DNA from: Mycolicibacterium vinylchloridicum | GTDB taxonomy: Bacteria > Actinomycetota > Actinomycetes > Mycobacteriales > Mycobacteriaceae | Reading direction: 5' to 3' | NCBI RefSeq assembly: GCF_013404075.1 | Contig: NZ_JACBJQ010000011.1 | Coordinates: 90,468 to 154,467, forward strand | DNA: 64,000 nucleotides | Shown here: piece after piece, positions 1 to 8,140 of the stretch | Layout of the letters: the number at the start of each line of letters is the position of its first letter | How positions within the stretch are numbered: the first letter of the stretch is position 1 | Program-made: the position numbers and the translations under genes | Notes under the pieces: model-generated | What the model saw: only the letters and a program-made list of their open reading frames with translations | The model's database searches: none | Told to the model about the DNA's origin: nothing

Positions 1-1298
1 CTGTCCGCAAGAGCACCGACATCGCCTTCATCACGATCATGGCGCCCGACCGCACCCGTTTCACCCACACCAACCCCGACCAGATCGGCCAGAAGTACAT
101 CGGCACCATCGAACCGGCGCTGCGCGGCGAAACCTACACCGAGGTCTACACCGGCACGCTGGGCCCGTCGGTGCGCACCATCGCGCCGGTGCGCGACGCC
201 CAGGGCCAGATCATCGGCCTGGTCGCGGCGGGCATCACCACCGAGACCCTCGCCGCGCACTGGCGTTCGCAATGGCCGGCCATCGTCGGCTTCGGCATGG
301 GTGCGCTGGCACTGTCCTTCATCGGCATCTGGGCCATCCGCCGCCGCGTCCTGACCCAGACGCACGGCCTCGCGCCCGACGAACTTCGGGTGATGTACGA
401 CCATCACGACGCGATCCTGCACTCCGTCTCCGAGGGACTGATCGTCCTCGACCGCAACGGCGTGGCCCTGGCCAACGACGAGGCCCGCCGGCTGCTGGCC
501 CTGCCGTCCGGGCCTATCACCCGCGCTGACCTGCCAGAGTTCTTGCGCGGCAACGATCCCGGCGTGCGTGACGAGGTCCGGCTCACCGACGACCGGGTGC
601 TGGTGGTGAACCGCTCTCAGGTGAGCGCCTCGGACTCCGAGGTCGTCACGATCCGCGATCGCACCGAACTACAAGGCGCCCTCGGCGAATTGAGCTCGCT
701 GCAGGGGTTCACCGATTCACTGCGCGCACAGGCCCACGAGTCGGCGAACAAGCTGCACACCGTCATCACCCTGGTCGAGATGGGCCGGCCCGAGGAAGCC
801 GTCAAGTTCGCCACCCAGGAGCTGGCGCTGTCCCAGCAACTCGTCGACCGGGTCTCCGACGCCGTCGCAGAACCCGCTCTGGTCGCCCTGCTGCTGGGCA
901 AGACCGCCGAGGCCGACGAACGCGGCATCGAACTGACCATCACCGAGGAAACCCATCTGCCCGCCGAGTCACTGCTGAGCTCGCAGGAGATGGTCACCGT
1001 GCTGGGCAACCTGATCGACAACGCCATGGACGCCTGCGACCGCGACGACCCGTGGGTCGAGGTCACCGTCAACCAGACCGACGACGAGCTACAGATCCAG
1101 GTCGCCGACAGCGGGCCGGGCATGGATGCCGAGACATTCCAGCGGGCCATGCAACGCGGCTACTCGACGAAATCCGGCACCGACGCCGGCCACCAGGGCT
1201 TGGGGCTCGCGCTGGTGGCCCAGACCGTCAACCGCCACGGCGGCAGCCTGAGCGCGGATCTCACCTACGGTTCGGTGGTGACGGTGACCATCCCATGA
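1..1298 (+). CDS. Sensor histidine kinase, CitA/DcuS/DctS type (5' end outside window)
   Basis: Membrane sensor kinase that probably detects a small carboxylate and phosphorylates the adjacent regulator. The frame is already open at position 3, so the start lies upstream of the window. In order: the end of an extracytoplasmic sensor domain, a membrane segment near nt 265-340 followed by an Arg-rich stop-transfer (IRRRV), a cytoplasmic PAS-like region (about nt 390-640), a dimerisation helix with the phospho-acceptor His in AHESANKLH (nt 732-758), and a HATPase domain with N-box NLIDNAMDAC, G1 box DSGPGMD and G2 box GLGLALV. The HE..N.LH pattern is typical of the citrate/C4-dicarboxylate kinase family. 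The TGA overlaps the next gene's ATG (ATGA). The ligand is inferred from family only. Confidence 0.9.
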   Translation, partial: VRKSTDIAFITIMAPDRTRFTHTNPDQIGQKYIGTIEPALRGETYTEVYTGTLGPSVRTIAPVRDAQGQIIGLVAAGITTETLAAHWRSQWPAIVGFGMGALALSFIGIWAIRRRVLTQTHGLAPDELRVMYDHHDAILHSVSEGLIVLDRNGVALANDEARRLLALPSGPITRADLPEFLRGNDPGVRDEVRLTDDRVLVVNRSQVSASDSEVVTIRDRTELQGALGELSSLQGFTDSLRAQAHESANKLHTVITLVEMGRPEEAVKFATQELALSQQLVDRVSDAVAEPALVALLLGKTAEADERGIELTITEETHLPAESLLSSQEMVTVLGNLIDNAMDACDRDDPWVEVTVNQTDDELQIQVADSGPGMDAETFQRAMQRGYSTKSGTDAGHQGLGLALVAQTVNRHGGSLSADLTYGSVVTVTIP

Positions 1299-1975
1299 TC
1301 AACGTTCTGATCGTCGAGGACGACCCGCTGATCGCCGAGGCGCATCAGACGTATCTGACTCGGCTGCAAGGGTTTACCGTCACCGGGCTGGCACACACCG
1401 CGCGTGACGCGATGCGCATCGCCTCCGAAGCCGAGGCCCCGGTCGACCTGGTCCTGCTCGACCTCGGCCTGCCCGACGCCAGCGGTATCGCCCTGGCCTC
1501 GGCGCTGTCCGGGTTGCGGCCCGCGCCCGACATCATCGCGATCACCTCCGAGCGTGATCTGGAAATGGTGCGCGCCGCGGTCGCCCACGGGGCGCTGGCT
1601 TATCTGCTCAAGCCGTTCACGTTCGCGGCGTTTCGTGACCGCCTCGAGCGCTACCGCCGCTACCGCGAGGCGCTGCCCGCCGGAACGGACGCCGCCAGCC
1701 AGGCCGAAGTCGATCGTGCGCTGGGCGAATTGCGGATCAGCACGGATCGATCGGTAGCCCCGAAGGGCGCGGCACCGGCCACCACCGATGGGATCGCCCG
1801 CGCAGTGCGCGACCGCGCCGACGGGCTGACCGCCGAGGAGGCTGCCAAGTTGGTGGGGGTGTCCCGGGTGACCGCGTGGCGCTATCTGGAACGGCTGGCC
1901 GACGACGGAACCGTCACCCGGGTGACCGAATACGGCAAGACGGGGCGACCCAGTACGCGCTACCAGTGGCGTTGA
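1295..1975 (+). CDS. Response regulator, CitB/DcuR type
   Basis: DNA-binding partner of the upstream kinase, 226 aa. The receiver domain begins MINVLIVEDDP, with acidic pocket residues at 9-10, the phospho-acceptor Asp at about 56 (LLDLGLPD) and the conserved Lys in LLKPF. The C-terminal 50 residues form a helix-turn-helix (AAKLVGVSRVTAWRYLERL) characteristic of the CitB group rather than OmpR or NarL. The ATG at 1295 overlaps the kinase stop, indicating translational coupling. Frames opening further upstream would run through the kinase ATPase domain and are not credible. Likely targets are transporter or catabolic genes outside this window. Confidence 0.9.
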   Translation: MINVLIVEDDPLIAEAHQTYLTRLQGFTVTGLAHTARDAMRIASEAEAPVDLVLLDLGLPDASGIALASALSGLRPAPDIIAITSERDLEMVRAAVAHGALAYLLKPFTFAAFRDRLERYRRYREALPAGTDAASQAEVDRALGELRISTDRSVAPKGAAPATTDGIARAVRDRADGLTAEEAAKLVGVSRVTAWRYLERLADDGTVTRVTEYGKTGRPSTRYQWR

Positions 1976-1987
1976 GGTTCATCGAGT

Positions 1988-2033
1988 CAGAACAGAGATC
2001 GCAATTCTGCGACAGAAAGCGATCTGCGTTCTG
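1988..2033. terminator. Probable bidirectional terminator hairpin
   Basis: Two 15-nt arms (1988-2002 and 2019-2033, CAGAAC..AGATCGC / GCGATCT..GTTCTG) pair with two mismatches, and the loop holds a smaller TTCTG/CAGAA stem. It lies between two convergent genes whose stops are about 70 bp apart. No clear U-tract follows, so a terminator role is inferred from position and symmetry. Confidence 0.55.
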
Positions 2034-2044
2034 AATAGATGGGA

Positions 2045-2881
2045 TCAGGCGTCGTCGAAGTCCGTCGACACCGACAAGTCGCGCCAGGCCTTCTGCTCAG
2101 CGGCTACGAAATCCAGCTTGGCGGCGATCCCGGCGAACGCATCGCTGCCCAACTGGATTCGCAGCGGCGGCTTCTCGGTCGCGCCCAGCTTCAGTATGGC
2201 CGCCACCGCCTTGACCGGGTCACCGGGCTGATTGTGGTTGGCCGTCGCGGCATGTGCCCGCGTCGCACCCGCCGTCTCGGCGTAGTCGTCGATCACGCCG
2301 TCCTCGGTGTGCAAGCTGGAAGCGTCCAGGAAGTCGGTGCGGAAATACCCGGGCTCCACGATCGTCACCGAAATACCCAGCGGGCCAACCTCATCAGCAA
2401 GCGCCTCGGAGATGCCCTCCAACGCGAATTTCGTGGAGCAGTAGATCCCCCACCCCGCCGAACTCCGGAAGCCGCCGATCGACGACAGGTTGATGATGTG
2501 GCCCGAACGCTGCGCGCGCAGGGTGGGCAGCACCGCGCGCAGCACATTGAGAACGCCGAACACGTTGGCGTCGTACACGCCACGAACGGCCGCGTCGCTG
2601 GCCTCCTCCACCGCGGAGAGCAGGCCCCGGCCGGCATTGTTGACCACGACATCGATCCTGCCGAAACGCTCGACCGATGCCGCGACTGCCGCCTGTGCTG
2701 CCGCCTCGTCGGTCACGTCGAGTGCCACGGCCAGCAGGTGATCGCCGGCGTCCGGGAATTGCTCGGTGATGGTCTTCGGGTCGCGCGCTGTCGCGACCAC
2801 CTGATGGCCCGCAGCCAGGGCCTGCCCCACGATCTCCGCACCGAAGCCCCGCGAGGCTCCTGTCACAAACCACACGCTCAT
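2045..2881 (-). CDS. Short-chain dehydrogenase/reductase
   Basis: NAD(P)-dependent oxidoreductase of the classical SDR family, 278 aa from the ATG used here. Visible motifs: the nucleotide-binding TGASRGFG near residues 7-14, NNAG near 81-84, active-site Ser in NLSSIGG, and Tyr147/Lys151 in YCSTK. A TTG four codons upstream is an alternative start. Substrate unknown. The gene is divergent from mmsA, and a perfect palindrome at 2942-2959 lies between the two, so they may share a regulator. Confidence 0.85.
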   Translation of the reverse strand: MSVWFVTGASRGFGAEIVGQALAAGHQVVATARDPKTITEQFPDAGDHLLAVALDVTDEAAAQAAVAASVERFGRIDVVVNNAGRGLLSAVEEASDAAVRGVYDANVFGVLNVLRAVLPTLRAQRSGHIINLSSIGGFRSSAGWGIYCSTKFALEGISEALADEVGPLGISVTIVEPGYFRTDFLDASSLHTEDGVIDDYAETAGATRAHAATANHNQPGDPVKAVAAILKLGATEKPPLRIQLGSDAFAGIAAKLDFVAAEQKAWRDLSVSTDFDDA

Positions 2882-2941
2882 GCGTTTATCCAACTACACC
2901 GGGTCCGGTTGTATGCCCCCTTGCGGAGCCGGTCAACGCGT

Positions 2942-2959
2942 TACTAGGATGTCCTAGTA
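2942..2959. promoter_or_regulatory. Perfect palindrome, probable operator for mmsA and the divergent SDR gene
   Basis: TACTAGGA-TG-TCCTAGTA, an 8-bp perfect inverted repeat with a 2-bp spacer, lies 30 bp upstream of mmsA and 60 bp upstream of the SDR start. Size and symmetry suit a TetR-family dimer. The regulator is not evident in the immediate neighbourhood. Confidence 0.6.
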
Positions 2960-2989
2960 TTCAGCCGCCAGGTCAGCCAAGGGGCAGTC

Positions 2990-4510
2990 ATGAGCACAAC
3001 CATCCAGCACTTCATCGACGGACAGCGCAGCAATCTGTCCAGCACGCGCACCGCCGACGTCCTCAATCCGAGCACCGGCGAGGTGCAGGCCCAGGTGCTC
3101 CTGGCCTCAGCCGCCGACGTCGACACCGCGGTGGCCTCAGCCGTCGAAGCACAGAAGGAATGGGCCGCCTGGAACCCCCAGCGCCGGGCCCGCGTGATGA
3201 TGAAGTTCATCGAGCTGGTCAATGCCAACACCGACGAGCTCGCCGAGCTGCTGTCCATCGAGCACGGCAAGACCGTTGCCGACTCCCGCGGTGACATCCA
3301 GCGCGGCATCGAGGTCATCGAGTTCGCCATCGGCATCCCGCACCTACTCAAGGGCGAGTTCACCGAGGGCGCCGGGGGCGGCATCGACGTGTACTCGATC
3401 CGCCAGCCGCTCGGGGTGGTCGCCGGCATCACGCCGTTCAACTTCCCCGCGATGATCCCGCTGTGGAAAGCCGGCCCCGCACTGGCATGCGGTAACGCGT
3501 TCATCCTCAAGCCCTCCGAGCGCGACCCCTCGGTCCCGGTGCGCCTGGCCGAACTGTTCCTCGAAGCCGGGCTGCCCGCCGGTGTATTCCAGGTCGTGCA
3601 GGGCGACAAGGAGGCCGTCGACGCGATCCTGCATCACCCCGACATCAAGGCTGTCGGCTTCGTCGGCAGCTCCGATATCGCGCAGTACATCTACTCCACC
3701 GCCGCAGCCAACGGTAAGCGTTCCCAGTGCTTCGGCGGCGCCAAGAACCACATGATCGTCATGCCTGACGCCGATCTGGACCAGGCCGTCGACGCCCTCA
3801 TCGGAGCCGGCTACGGCAGCGCCGGCGAGCGCTGCATGGCCATCAGCGTCGCCGTGCCCGTCGGCGAAGAGACCGCAAACCGGTTGCGCGCCAGGCTCGT
3901 CGAGCGGATCAACAACCTGCGCGTCGGCCACAGTCTGGACCCCAAGGCCGATTACGGGCCACTGGTCACCGGCGCCGCCCTCAAGCGGGTCCGTGACTAC
4001 ATCGACGCCGGTGTGGCCGCCGGCGCCGAGATCGTGGTCGACGGTCGCGAGAAGGCCAGCGACGAGCTGACTTTCGCCGACGCCAGCCTGGAGGGTGGCT
4101 TCTTCATCGGCCCCACCCTGTTCGACCACGTCACCACCGACATGTCGATCTACACCGACGAGATCTTCGGCCCGGTGCTGTGCATCGTGCGGGCTCATGA
4201 TTACGAAGAGGCCCTGCGCCTGCCCACCGAGCACGAGTACGGCAACGGGGTGGCCATCTTCACCCGCGACGGCGATGCCGCCCGCGACTTCGTGTCCCGG
4301 GTTCAGGTCGGCATGGTCGGCGTCAACGTGCCGATCCCGGTTCCGGTGTCCTACCACACCTTCGGCGGCTGGAAGCGCTCCGGCTTCGGCGACCTCAACC
4401 AGCACGGTCCGCACTCGATCCTGTTCTACACCAAGACCAAGACCGTCACCGAGCGGTGGCCATCAGGCATCAAGGACGGCGCCGAGTTCGTCATCCCCAC
4501 GATGCAATGA
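2990..4510 (+). CDS. mmsA: Methylmalonate-semialdehyde dehydrogenase (CoA-acylating)
   Basis: Converts methylmalonate semialdehyde to propionyl-CoA with NAD+ and CoA in valine and pyrimidine breakdown; cytosolic. The 506 aa match the family's usual length. The catalytic cysteine is Cys282 in GSAGERCMA, and the Rossmann region contains ITPFNFPAMIPLW near residues 147-159. In this family the general-base Glu of ordinary aldehyde dehydrogenases is replaced; here the corresponding stretch reads CFGGAKNH, as expected for the CoA-dependent type. It is first in a three-gene operon with the acyl-CoA dehydrogenase (ATGA overlap) and mmsB, the same set as Rv0753c-Rv0751c in M. tuberculosis. Confidence 0.93.
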   Translation: MSTTIQHFIDGQRSNLSSTRTADVLNPSTGEVQAQVLLASAADVDTAVASAVEAQKEWAAWNPQRRARVMMKFIELVNANTDELAELLSIEHGKTVADSRGDIQRGIEVIEFAIGIPHLLKGEFTEGAGGGIDVYSIRQPLGVVAGITPFNFPAMIPLWKAGPALACGNAFILKPSERDPSVPVRLAELFLEAGLPAGVFQVVQGDKEAVDAILHHPDIKAVGFVGSSDIAQYIYSTAAANGKRSQCFGGAKNHMIVMPDADLDQAVDALIGAGYGSAGERCMAISVAVPVGEETANRLRARLVERINNLRVGHSLDPKADYGPLVTGAALKRVRDYIDAGVAAGAEIVVDGREKASDELTFADASLEGGFFIGPTLFDHVTTDMSIYTDEIFGPVLCIVRAHDYEEALRLPTEHEYGNGVAIFTRDGDAARDFVSRVQVGMVGVNVPIPVPVSYHTFGGWKRSGFGDLNQHGPHSILFYTKTKTVTERWPSGIKDGAEFVIPTMQ

Positions 4511-5673
4511 ACTTCCTGACGCTCGACGACGACGACCGCGTGATCGCCGAAACGGCGACCGCGTTCGCCATCAAACGTCTTGCGCCGCATGCCTTGGACT
4601 GGGATCACTCCAAAGAATTCCCGGTCGACGTCTTGCGGGCGGCCGCCGAGCTGGGGATGGCCGCGATCTACTGCGCCGAGGATGTCGGCGGCAGCGGGCT
4701 GCGGCGCCTGGATGCGGTGCGGATCTTCGAGCAGCTCTCGACGGCCGACCCTGCACTGGCCGCGTTCCTGTCGATCCACAACATGTGCGCGTGGATGGTC
4801 GACACGTACGGCACCGACGATCAGCGCAAGTCGTGGATCCCTCGGCTCGCCTCGATGGAGGCGATCGCCAGCTACTGCCTCACCGAGCCGGGTGCGGGAT
4901 CGGACGCATCGGCGTTGCGCACCAAGGCCGTCCGCGACGGCGACCACTACGTGCTCGACGGTGTGAAGCAGTTCATCTCCGGAGCCGGCACCTCCGATGT
5001 GTACGTCGTGATGGCCCGCACGGGGTCCGACGGCCCGCGCGGCATCTCGGCGTTCATCGTCGAAAAAGACACGCCAGGACTGAGTTTCGGTGCCCAAGAA
5101 GAGAAGATGGGCTGGAACGTTCAGCCCACCGCCCAGGTGGTCCTGGAGGGTGTACGGGTGCCGGCGTCGGCGATGCTAGGCGGCCCTGAGGGCGAGGGCA
5201 CCGGCTTCGGTATCGCCATGAACGGCCTCAACGGCGGACGCCTCAACATCGCCGCCTGTTCCCTGGGCGGCGCGCAGTCCGCCTACGACAAGGCCGCGAG
5301 TTATCTGGCCGACCGCCAAGCCTTCGGCGGGGCACTGCTCGACGAGCCCACCATCCGATTCACCTTGGCCGACATGGCCACCGCGCTGGAGACGTCCCGG
5401 TTGATGTTGTGGCGCGCGGCCGCCGCGCTGGACAACGACGAGCCGGACAAGGTCGCGTTGTGCGCAATGGCCAAACGCTATGTCACCGATGCCTGCTACG
5501 ACGTGGCCGATCAGGCGCTGCAGCTGCACGGCGGTTACGGCTACCTGCGGGAGTACGGCATCGAGAAGATCGTCCGCGATCTGCGTGTGCACCGAATCCT
5601 GGAGGGCACCAACGAAATCATGCGCGTGGTCATCGGGCGGGCCGAGGCCGCCCGGGCGCGCGCATCAGCATAG
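4507..5673 (+). CDS. fadE9: Acyl-CoA dehydrogenase, probable isobutyryl-CoA dehydrogenase
   Basis: FAD enzyme that introduces the alpha,beta double bond into short branched acyl-CoA; in this operon isobutyryl-CoA from valine is the likely substrate. It is 388 aa starting MNFLTLDDDD at 4507, overlapping the mmsA stop. Family signatures: CLTEPGAGSDA near residues 121-131, LHGGYGYLREYGIE, and Glu366 of EGTNEI as the catalytic base in the position used by short-chain enzymes. An in-frame start 51 bp upstream lies inside mmsA and is unlikely. The symbol is by synteny with the M. tuberculosis mms operon. Confidence 0.88.
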   Translation: MNFLTLDDDDRVIAETATAFAIKRLAPHALDWDHSKEFPVDVLRAAAELGMAAIYCAEDVGGSGLRRLDAVRIFEQLSTADPALAAFLSIHNMCAWMVDTYGTDDQRKSWIPRLASMEAIASYCLTEPGAGSDASALRTKAVRDGDHYVLDGVKQFISGAGTSDVYVVMARTGSDGPRGISAFIVEKDTPGLSFGAQEEKMGWNVQPTAQVVLEGVRVPASAMLGGPEGEGTGFGIAMNGLNGGRLNIAACSLGGAQSAYDKAASYLADRQAFGGALLDEPTIRFTLADMATALETSRLMLWRAAAALDNDEPDKVALCAMAKRYVTDACYDVADQALQLHGGYGYLREYGIEKIVRDLRVHRILEGTNEIMRVVIGRAEAARARASA

Positions 5674-5690
5674 GGCAAAGGAGCCTACGC

Positions 5691-6560
5691 ATGACGACGA
5701 TCGCGTTCCTGGGGCTGGGCCACATGGGTGGACCGATGGCGGCCAACCTGGTCAATGCCGGCTACACCGTGCGCGGCTTCGACCCGGTGCCCGCGTTGCG
5801 CCAGGCGGCCGAGGAGAAGGGTGCGGCGGTGTTCGACGCCGGTGCTGCCGCGGTGACCGGAGCCGACGTCGTCATCACCTCGCTGCCCAACGGCGCGATC
5901 GTGAAAGCCTGCTACGCCGAAGCACTTCCGGCCGCCACGGCGGGCACGCTGTTTATCGACACCTCCACCATCTCGGTCGACGACGCCCGTGAGGTGAACG
6001 CCCAGGCTGCAGCCGCCGGGATGGCCCAGCTGGACGCTCCGGTGTCCGGCGGCATCAAGGGCGCGACGGCCGGCACGCTGGCCTTCATGGTCGGCGGCGA
6101 AGCCGATGCGCTGGAGAAGGCCCGTCCGGTGCTGGAACCCATGGCCAGCAAGGTGATTCACTGCGGATCCTCCGGTGCCGGGCAGGCCGCCAAGCTGTGC
6201 AACAACATGGTGCTCGCTGTGCAGCAGATCGCCGTGGGTGAGGCGTTCGTGCTGGCCGAGAAGCTCGGCCTGTCCGCGCAGTCGCTGTTCGACGTGATCA
6301 CCGGGGCGACCGGCAACTGCTGGGCAGTGCACACCAACTGCCCTGTGCCCGGCCCGGTTCCGACGTCACCGGCCAACAACAATTTCCAGCCGGGGTTCGC
6401 CACCGCGCTGATGAACAAGGACCTGGGCCTGGCGATGGACGCCGTGTCGTCGACCGGCGCGACGGCCCCGCTGGGCACCCACGCCGCCGAGATCTACCGC
6501 AAGTTCGCCGGCGAGCACGCCGACCTGGACTTCAGCGCGGTCATCGAAACGCTGCGCTAG
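5691..6560 (+). CDS. mmsB: 3-hydroxyisobutyrate dehydrogenase
   Basis: NAD+-dependent oxidation of 3-hydroxyisobutyrate to methylmalonate semialdehyde, feeding MmsA. It is 289 aa. The N-terminal Rossmann motif GLGHMGGPM is at residues 8-16, the substrate-binding DAPVSGGIKGA at 115-125, and the catalytic Lys168 lies in GAGQAAKLCNN. The start at 5691 has a good ribosome-binding site (AAAGGAG) 8-9 nt upstream and follows the acyl-CoA dehydrogenase stop by 17 bp. The 3' end overlaps the convergent MarR gene by 4 bp. Confidence 0.93.
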   Translation: MTTIAFLGLGHMGGPMAANLVNAGYTVRGFDPVPALRQAAEEKGAAVFDAGAAAVTGADVVITSLPNGAIVKACYAEALPAATAGTLFIDTSTISVDDAREVNAQAAAAGMAQLDAPVSGGIKGATAGTLAFMVGGEADALEKARPVLEPMASKVIHCGSSGAGQAAKLCNNMVLAVQQIAVGEAFVLAEKLGLSAQSLFDVITGATGNCWAVHTNCPVPGPVPTSPANNNFQPGFATALMNKDLGLAMDAVSSTGATAPLGTHAAEIYRKFAGEHADLDFSAVIETLR

Positions 6561-7081
6561 AAATCCCCGGCGTGGTGGCGCAACGTCTCGATCGACGCCG
6601 CCAGGGCCCGCGCTTCGGCAGCCGACAGACCGACGTCGGCGAACACCTGCGCGTTGAGCGTCTTGGTGGCGTCCTCGACCGTCGAGCGACCGAGCTCGGT
6701 GATCTCCACCAGCGTGGTGCGCCCGTCGGTGGGGTGCGGCACCCGCTTGACCAGTCCGTCGGCCTCCAGCCGACGAATGGCGTGGGTGACGCTGGTGACA
6801 TGCACCTGCAACCGGTCGGACGCCTTGGTGATCGGTAGCGCACCGGTGCGGCTGAACGCCAGCAGGCGCAGCAGCTCGAACCTCGAGAAGCTCAGATCGT
6901 AGGGCCGTAGCGCATTCTCGACCCGGGCCAGCAGGATCTGGTGGGCCCGCATCACCGAGGTCACGGCCACCATGCCCTCGGCGACATCACCCCACCCGGA
7001 GCGCTCCCAATTTCGGCGCGCCGCGGCGATCGGGTCCGGTTTCTCGGACGAGGTTGAGTCGGCAGCCATCCGCTCATTCAT
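6557..7081 (-). CDS. MarR-family transcriptional regulator
   Basis: Winged-helix repressor or activator, about 174 aa from the ATG at 7081 (a GTG at 7102 would add seven residues). The central HTH reads ALPITKASDRLQVHVTSVTH and is followed by the wing LVKRVPHPTDGRTTLVEIT, the hallmark DxR wing of MarR proteins. It begins only 28 bp after the aminotransferase stop and is probably the last gene of the SigL-type operon, so it could respond to that pathway's substrate or product. In M. tuberculosis a regulator gene of this kind (Rv0737) directly follows rslA, so the four genes between would be an insertion here or a loss there. Confidence 0.85.
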   Translation of the reverse strand: MNERMAADSTSSEKPDPIAAARRNWERSGWGDVAEGMVAVTSVMRAHQILLARVENALRPYDLSFSRFELLRLLAFSRTGALPITKASDRLQVHVTSVTHAIRRLEADGLVKRVPHPTDGRTTLVEITELGRSTVEDATKTLNAQVFADVGLSAAEARALAASIETLRHHAGDF

Positions 7082-7108
7082 ACCGCATCCGGGCACCGGC
7101 ACAGGGCA

Positions 7109-8140
7109 CTACCGCCACTCCGCCACCGCGGCGAGCACCGCGCGCGTCGAGATCCGGTCCCCCACGGTGATTCGCACGCCGCCGTCGGTGTAGTGGCGCA
7201 CCCGCAGTCCGGCCGGGTCGAAAACTTCCCGCCACGGCTTGCGTGCCGGTGGCAGATACACGAAGTTGGCATGCCCTTCGGTGACGTACACCCCCATGGC
7301 GCGCAGCCGCATCCGCAGGTAGCGCCGCTGCGCGGTGATCACCCGGATGCGCCGCCGCAGCTCGCGTTCCGCATCGTAGGACGCGGCGACGGCCACCAGG
7401 CCGGTGCAGTCCATCCCGAACGGCAACTGCATCCGCCACAGCAGGGCGGTCAGTTCGGCAGACCCGAAGCCGTAGCCGATGCGCAGACCCGCAAGACCGT
7501 AAGCCTTGGAGAACGTCCGCAACACCAGCACATTCGGATACCGCTGGATCAGCGACAGGCCATCGAGCCGGAACGCGGGTGCGACGAACTCGATGTAGGC
7601 CTCGTCGAGCAGGACGATGGTGTCACTGGGCACCGCGGCCAGGAACCGCTCCACCGCGGGCGCGGACTCTACCGTCCCGGTCGGATTGTGCGGACGGCAC
7701 AGGACCACGACCTTGGCGTCGGCGGCGGCCTCGGCCAGCGCATCCAGATCGTGGCAGCCGTGCTCGTCGAGCGGGACCATGATCGGTTGCAGCCGGGCCA
7801 TCCGCGCGAAGATCGGGTAGCCGTCGAAGGTCGGTGCGGCCATGGCGATCCGGTCGCCCGGCGCGGTCACGGCGTGCAGGAGCTGCATCGCGACCCCGGT
7901 GGCGCCGGGACCGACCACCACCTGGTCCTCGGCCACCCCGATGTGCCCGGCGATCAACCGCCGCAAGCTCTCCGGCAAGAATTCGGGATACCGGTTGACG
8001 GAGCCGGTTGCGGCGATCAGGGCCGAACGCACCGTCGGCAGCGGCGTGAACGGATTCTCGTTGAGCGACAACGCCAGTGGATCGACGGCGTCGGGCAGTG
8101 TGGCCAGACTGTCGCCGGCAACCTGCGACAGCGGCTGCAT
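7109..8140 (-). CDS. PLP-dependent aminotransferase, HisC-like (class I/II)
   Basis: Fold-type I aminotransferase of 343 aa resembling histidinol-phosphate aminotransferases. Visible: LNENPF near residue 27, the HNPTGT cofactor motif at 151-156, LLDEAY at 177-182 and the PLP lysine Lys212 in TFSKAYGLAGLRIGY. The ATG at 8140 shares one base with the preceding TGA (TGATG), so it is coupled to the ketosynthase-like gene. Upstream in-frame extension would run antisense-like through that gene and is rejected. The context (carboligase, KSIII-like, SRPBCC) argues for amination of a pathway intermediate rather than histidine synthesis; a his operon is not in view. Confidence 0.85.
   Translation of the reverse strand: MQPLSQVAGDSLATLPDAVDPLALSLNENPFTPLPTVRSALIAATGSVNRYPEFLPESLRRLIAGHIGVAEDQVVVGPGATGVAMQLLHAVTAPGDRIAMAAPTFDGYPIFARMARLQPIMVPLDEHGCHDLDALAEAAADAKVVVLCRPHNPTGTVESAPAVERFLAAVPSDTIVLLDEAYIEFVAPAFRLDGLSLIQRYPNVLVLRTFSKAYGLAGLRIGYGFGSAELTALLWRMQLPFGMDCTGLVAVAASYDAERELRRRIRVITAQRRYLRMRLRAMGVYVTEGHANFVYLPPARKPWREVFDPAGLRVRHYTDGGVRITVGDRISTRAVLAAVAEWR

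Noticed and set aside
3344..4414. 356-codon minus-strand frame inside mmsA
   Set aside because: Complementary to a complete, motif-confirmed dehydrogenase gene; low-complexity Val/Asp/Gly composition.
7109..8140. Histidine biosynthesis hisC
   Set aside because: HisC-like by sequence, but no other his genes are near and the coupling is to the ketosynthase-like gene; kept as a general aminotransferase.
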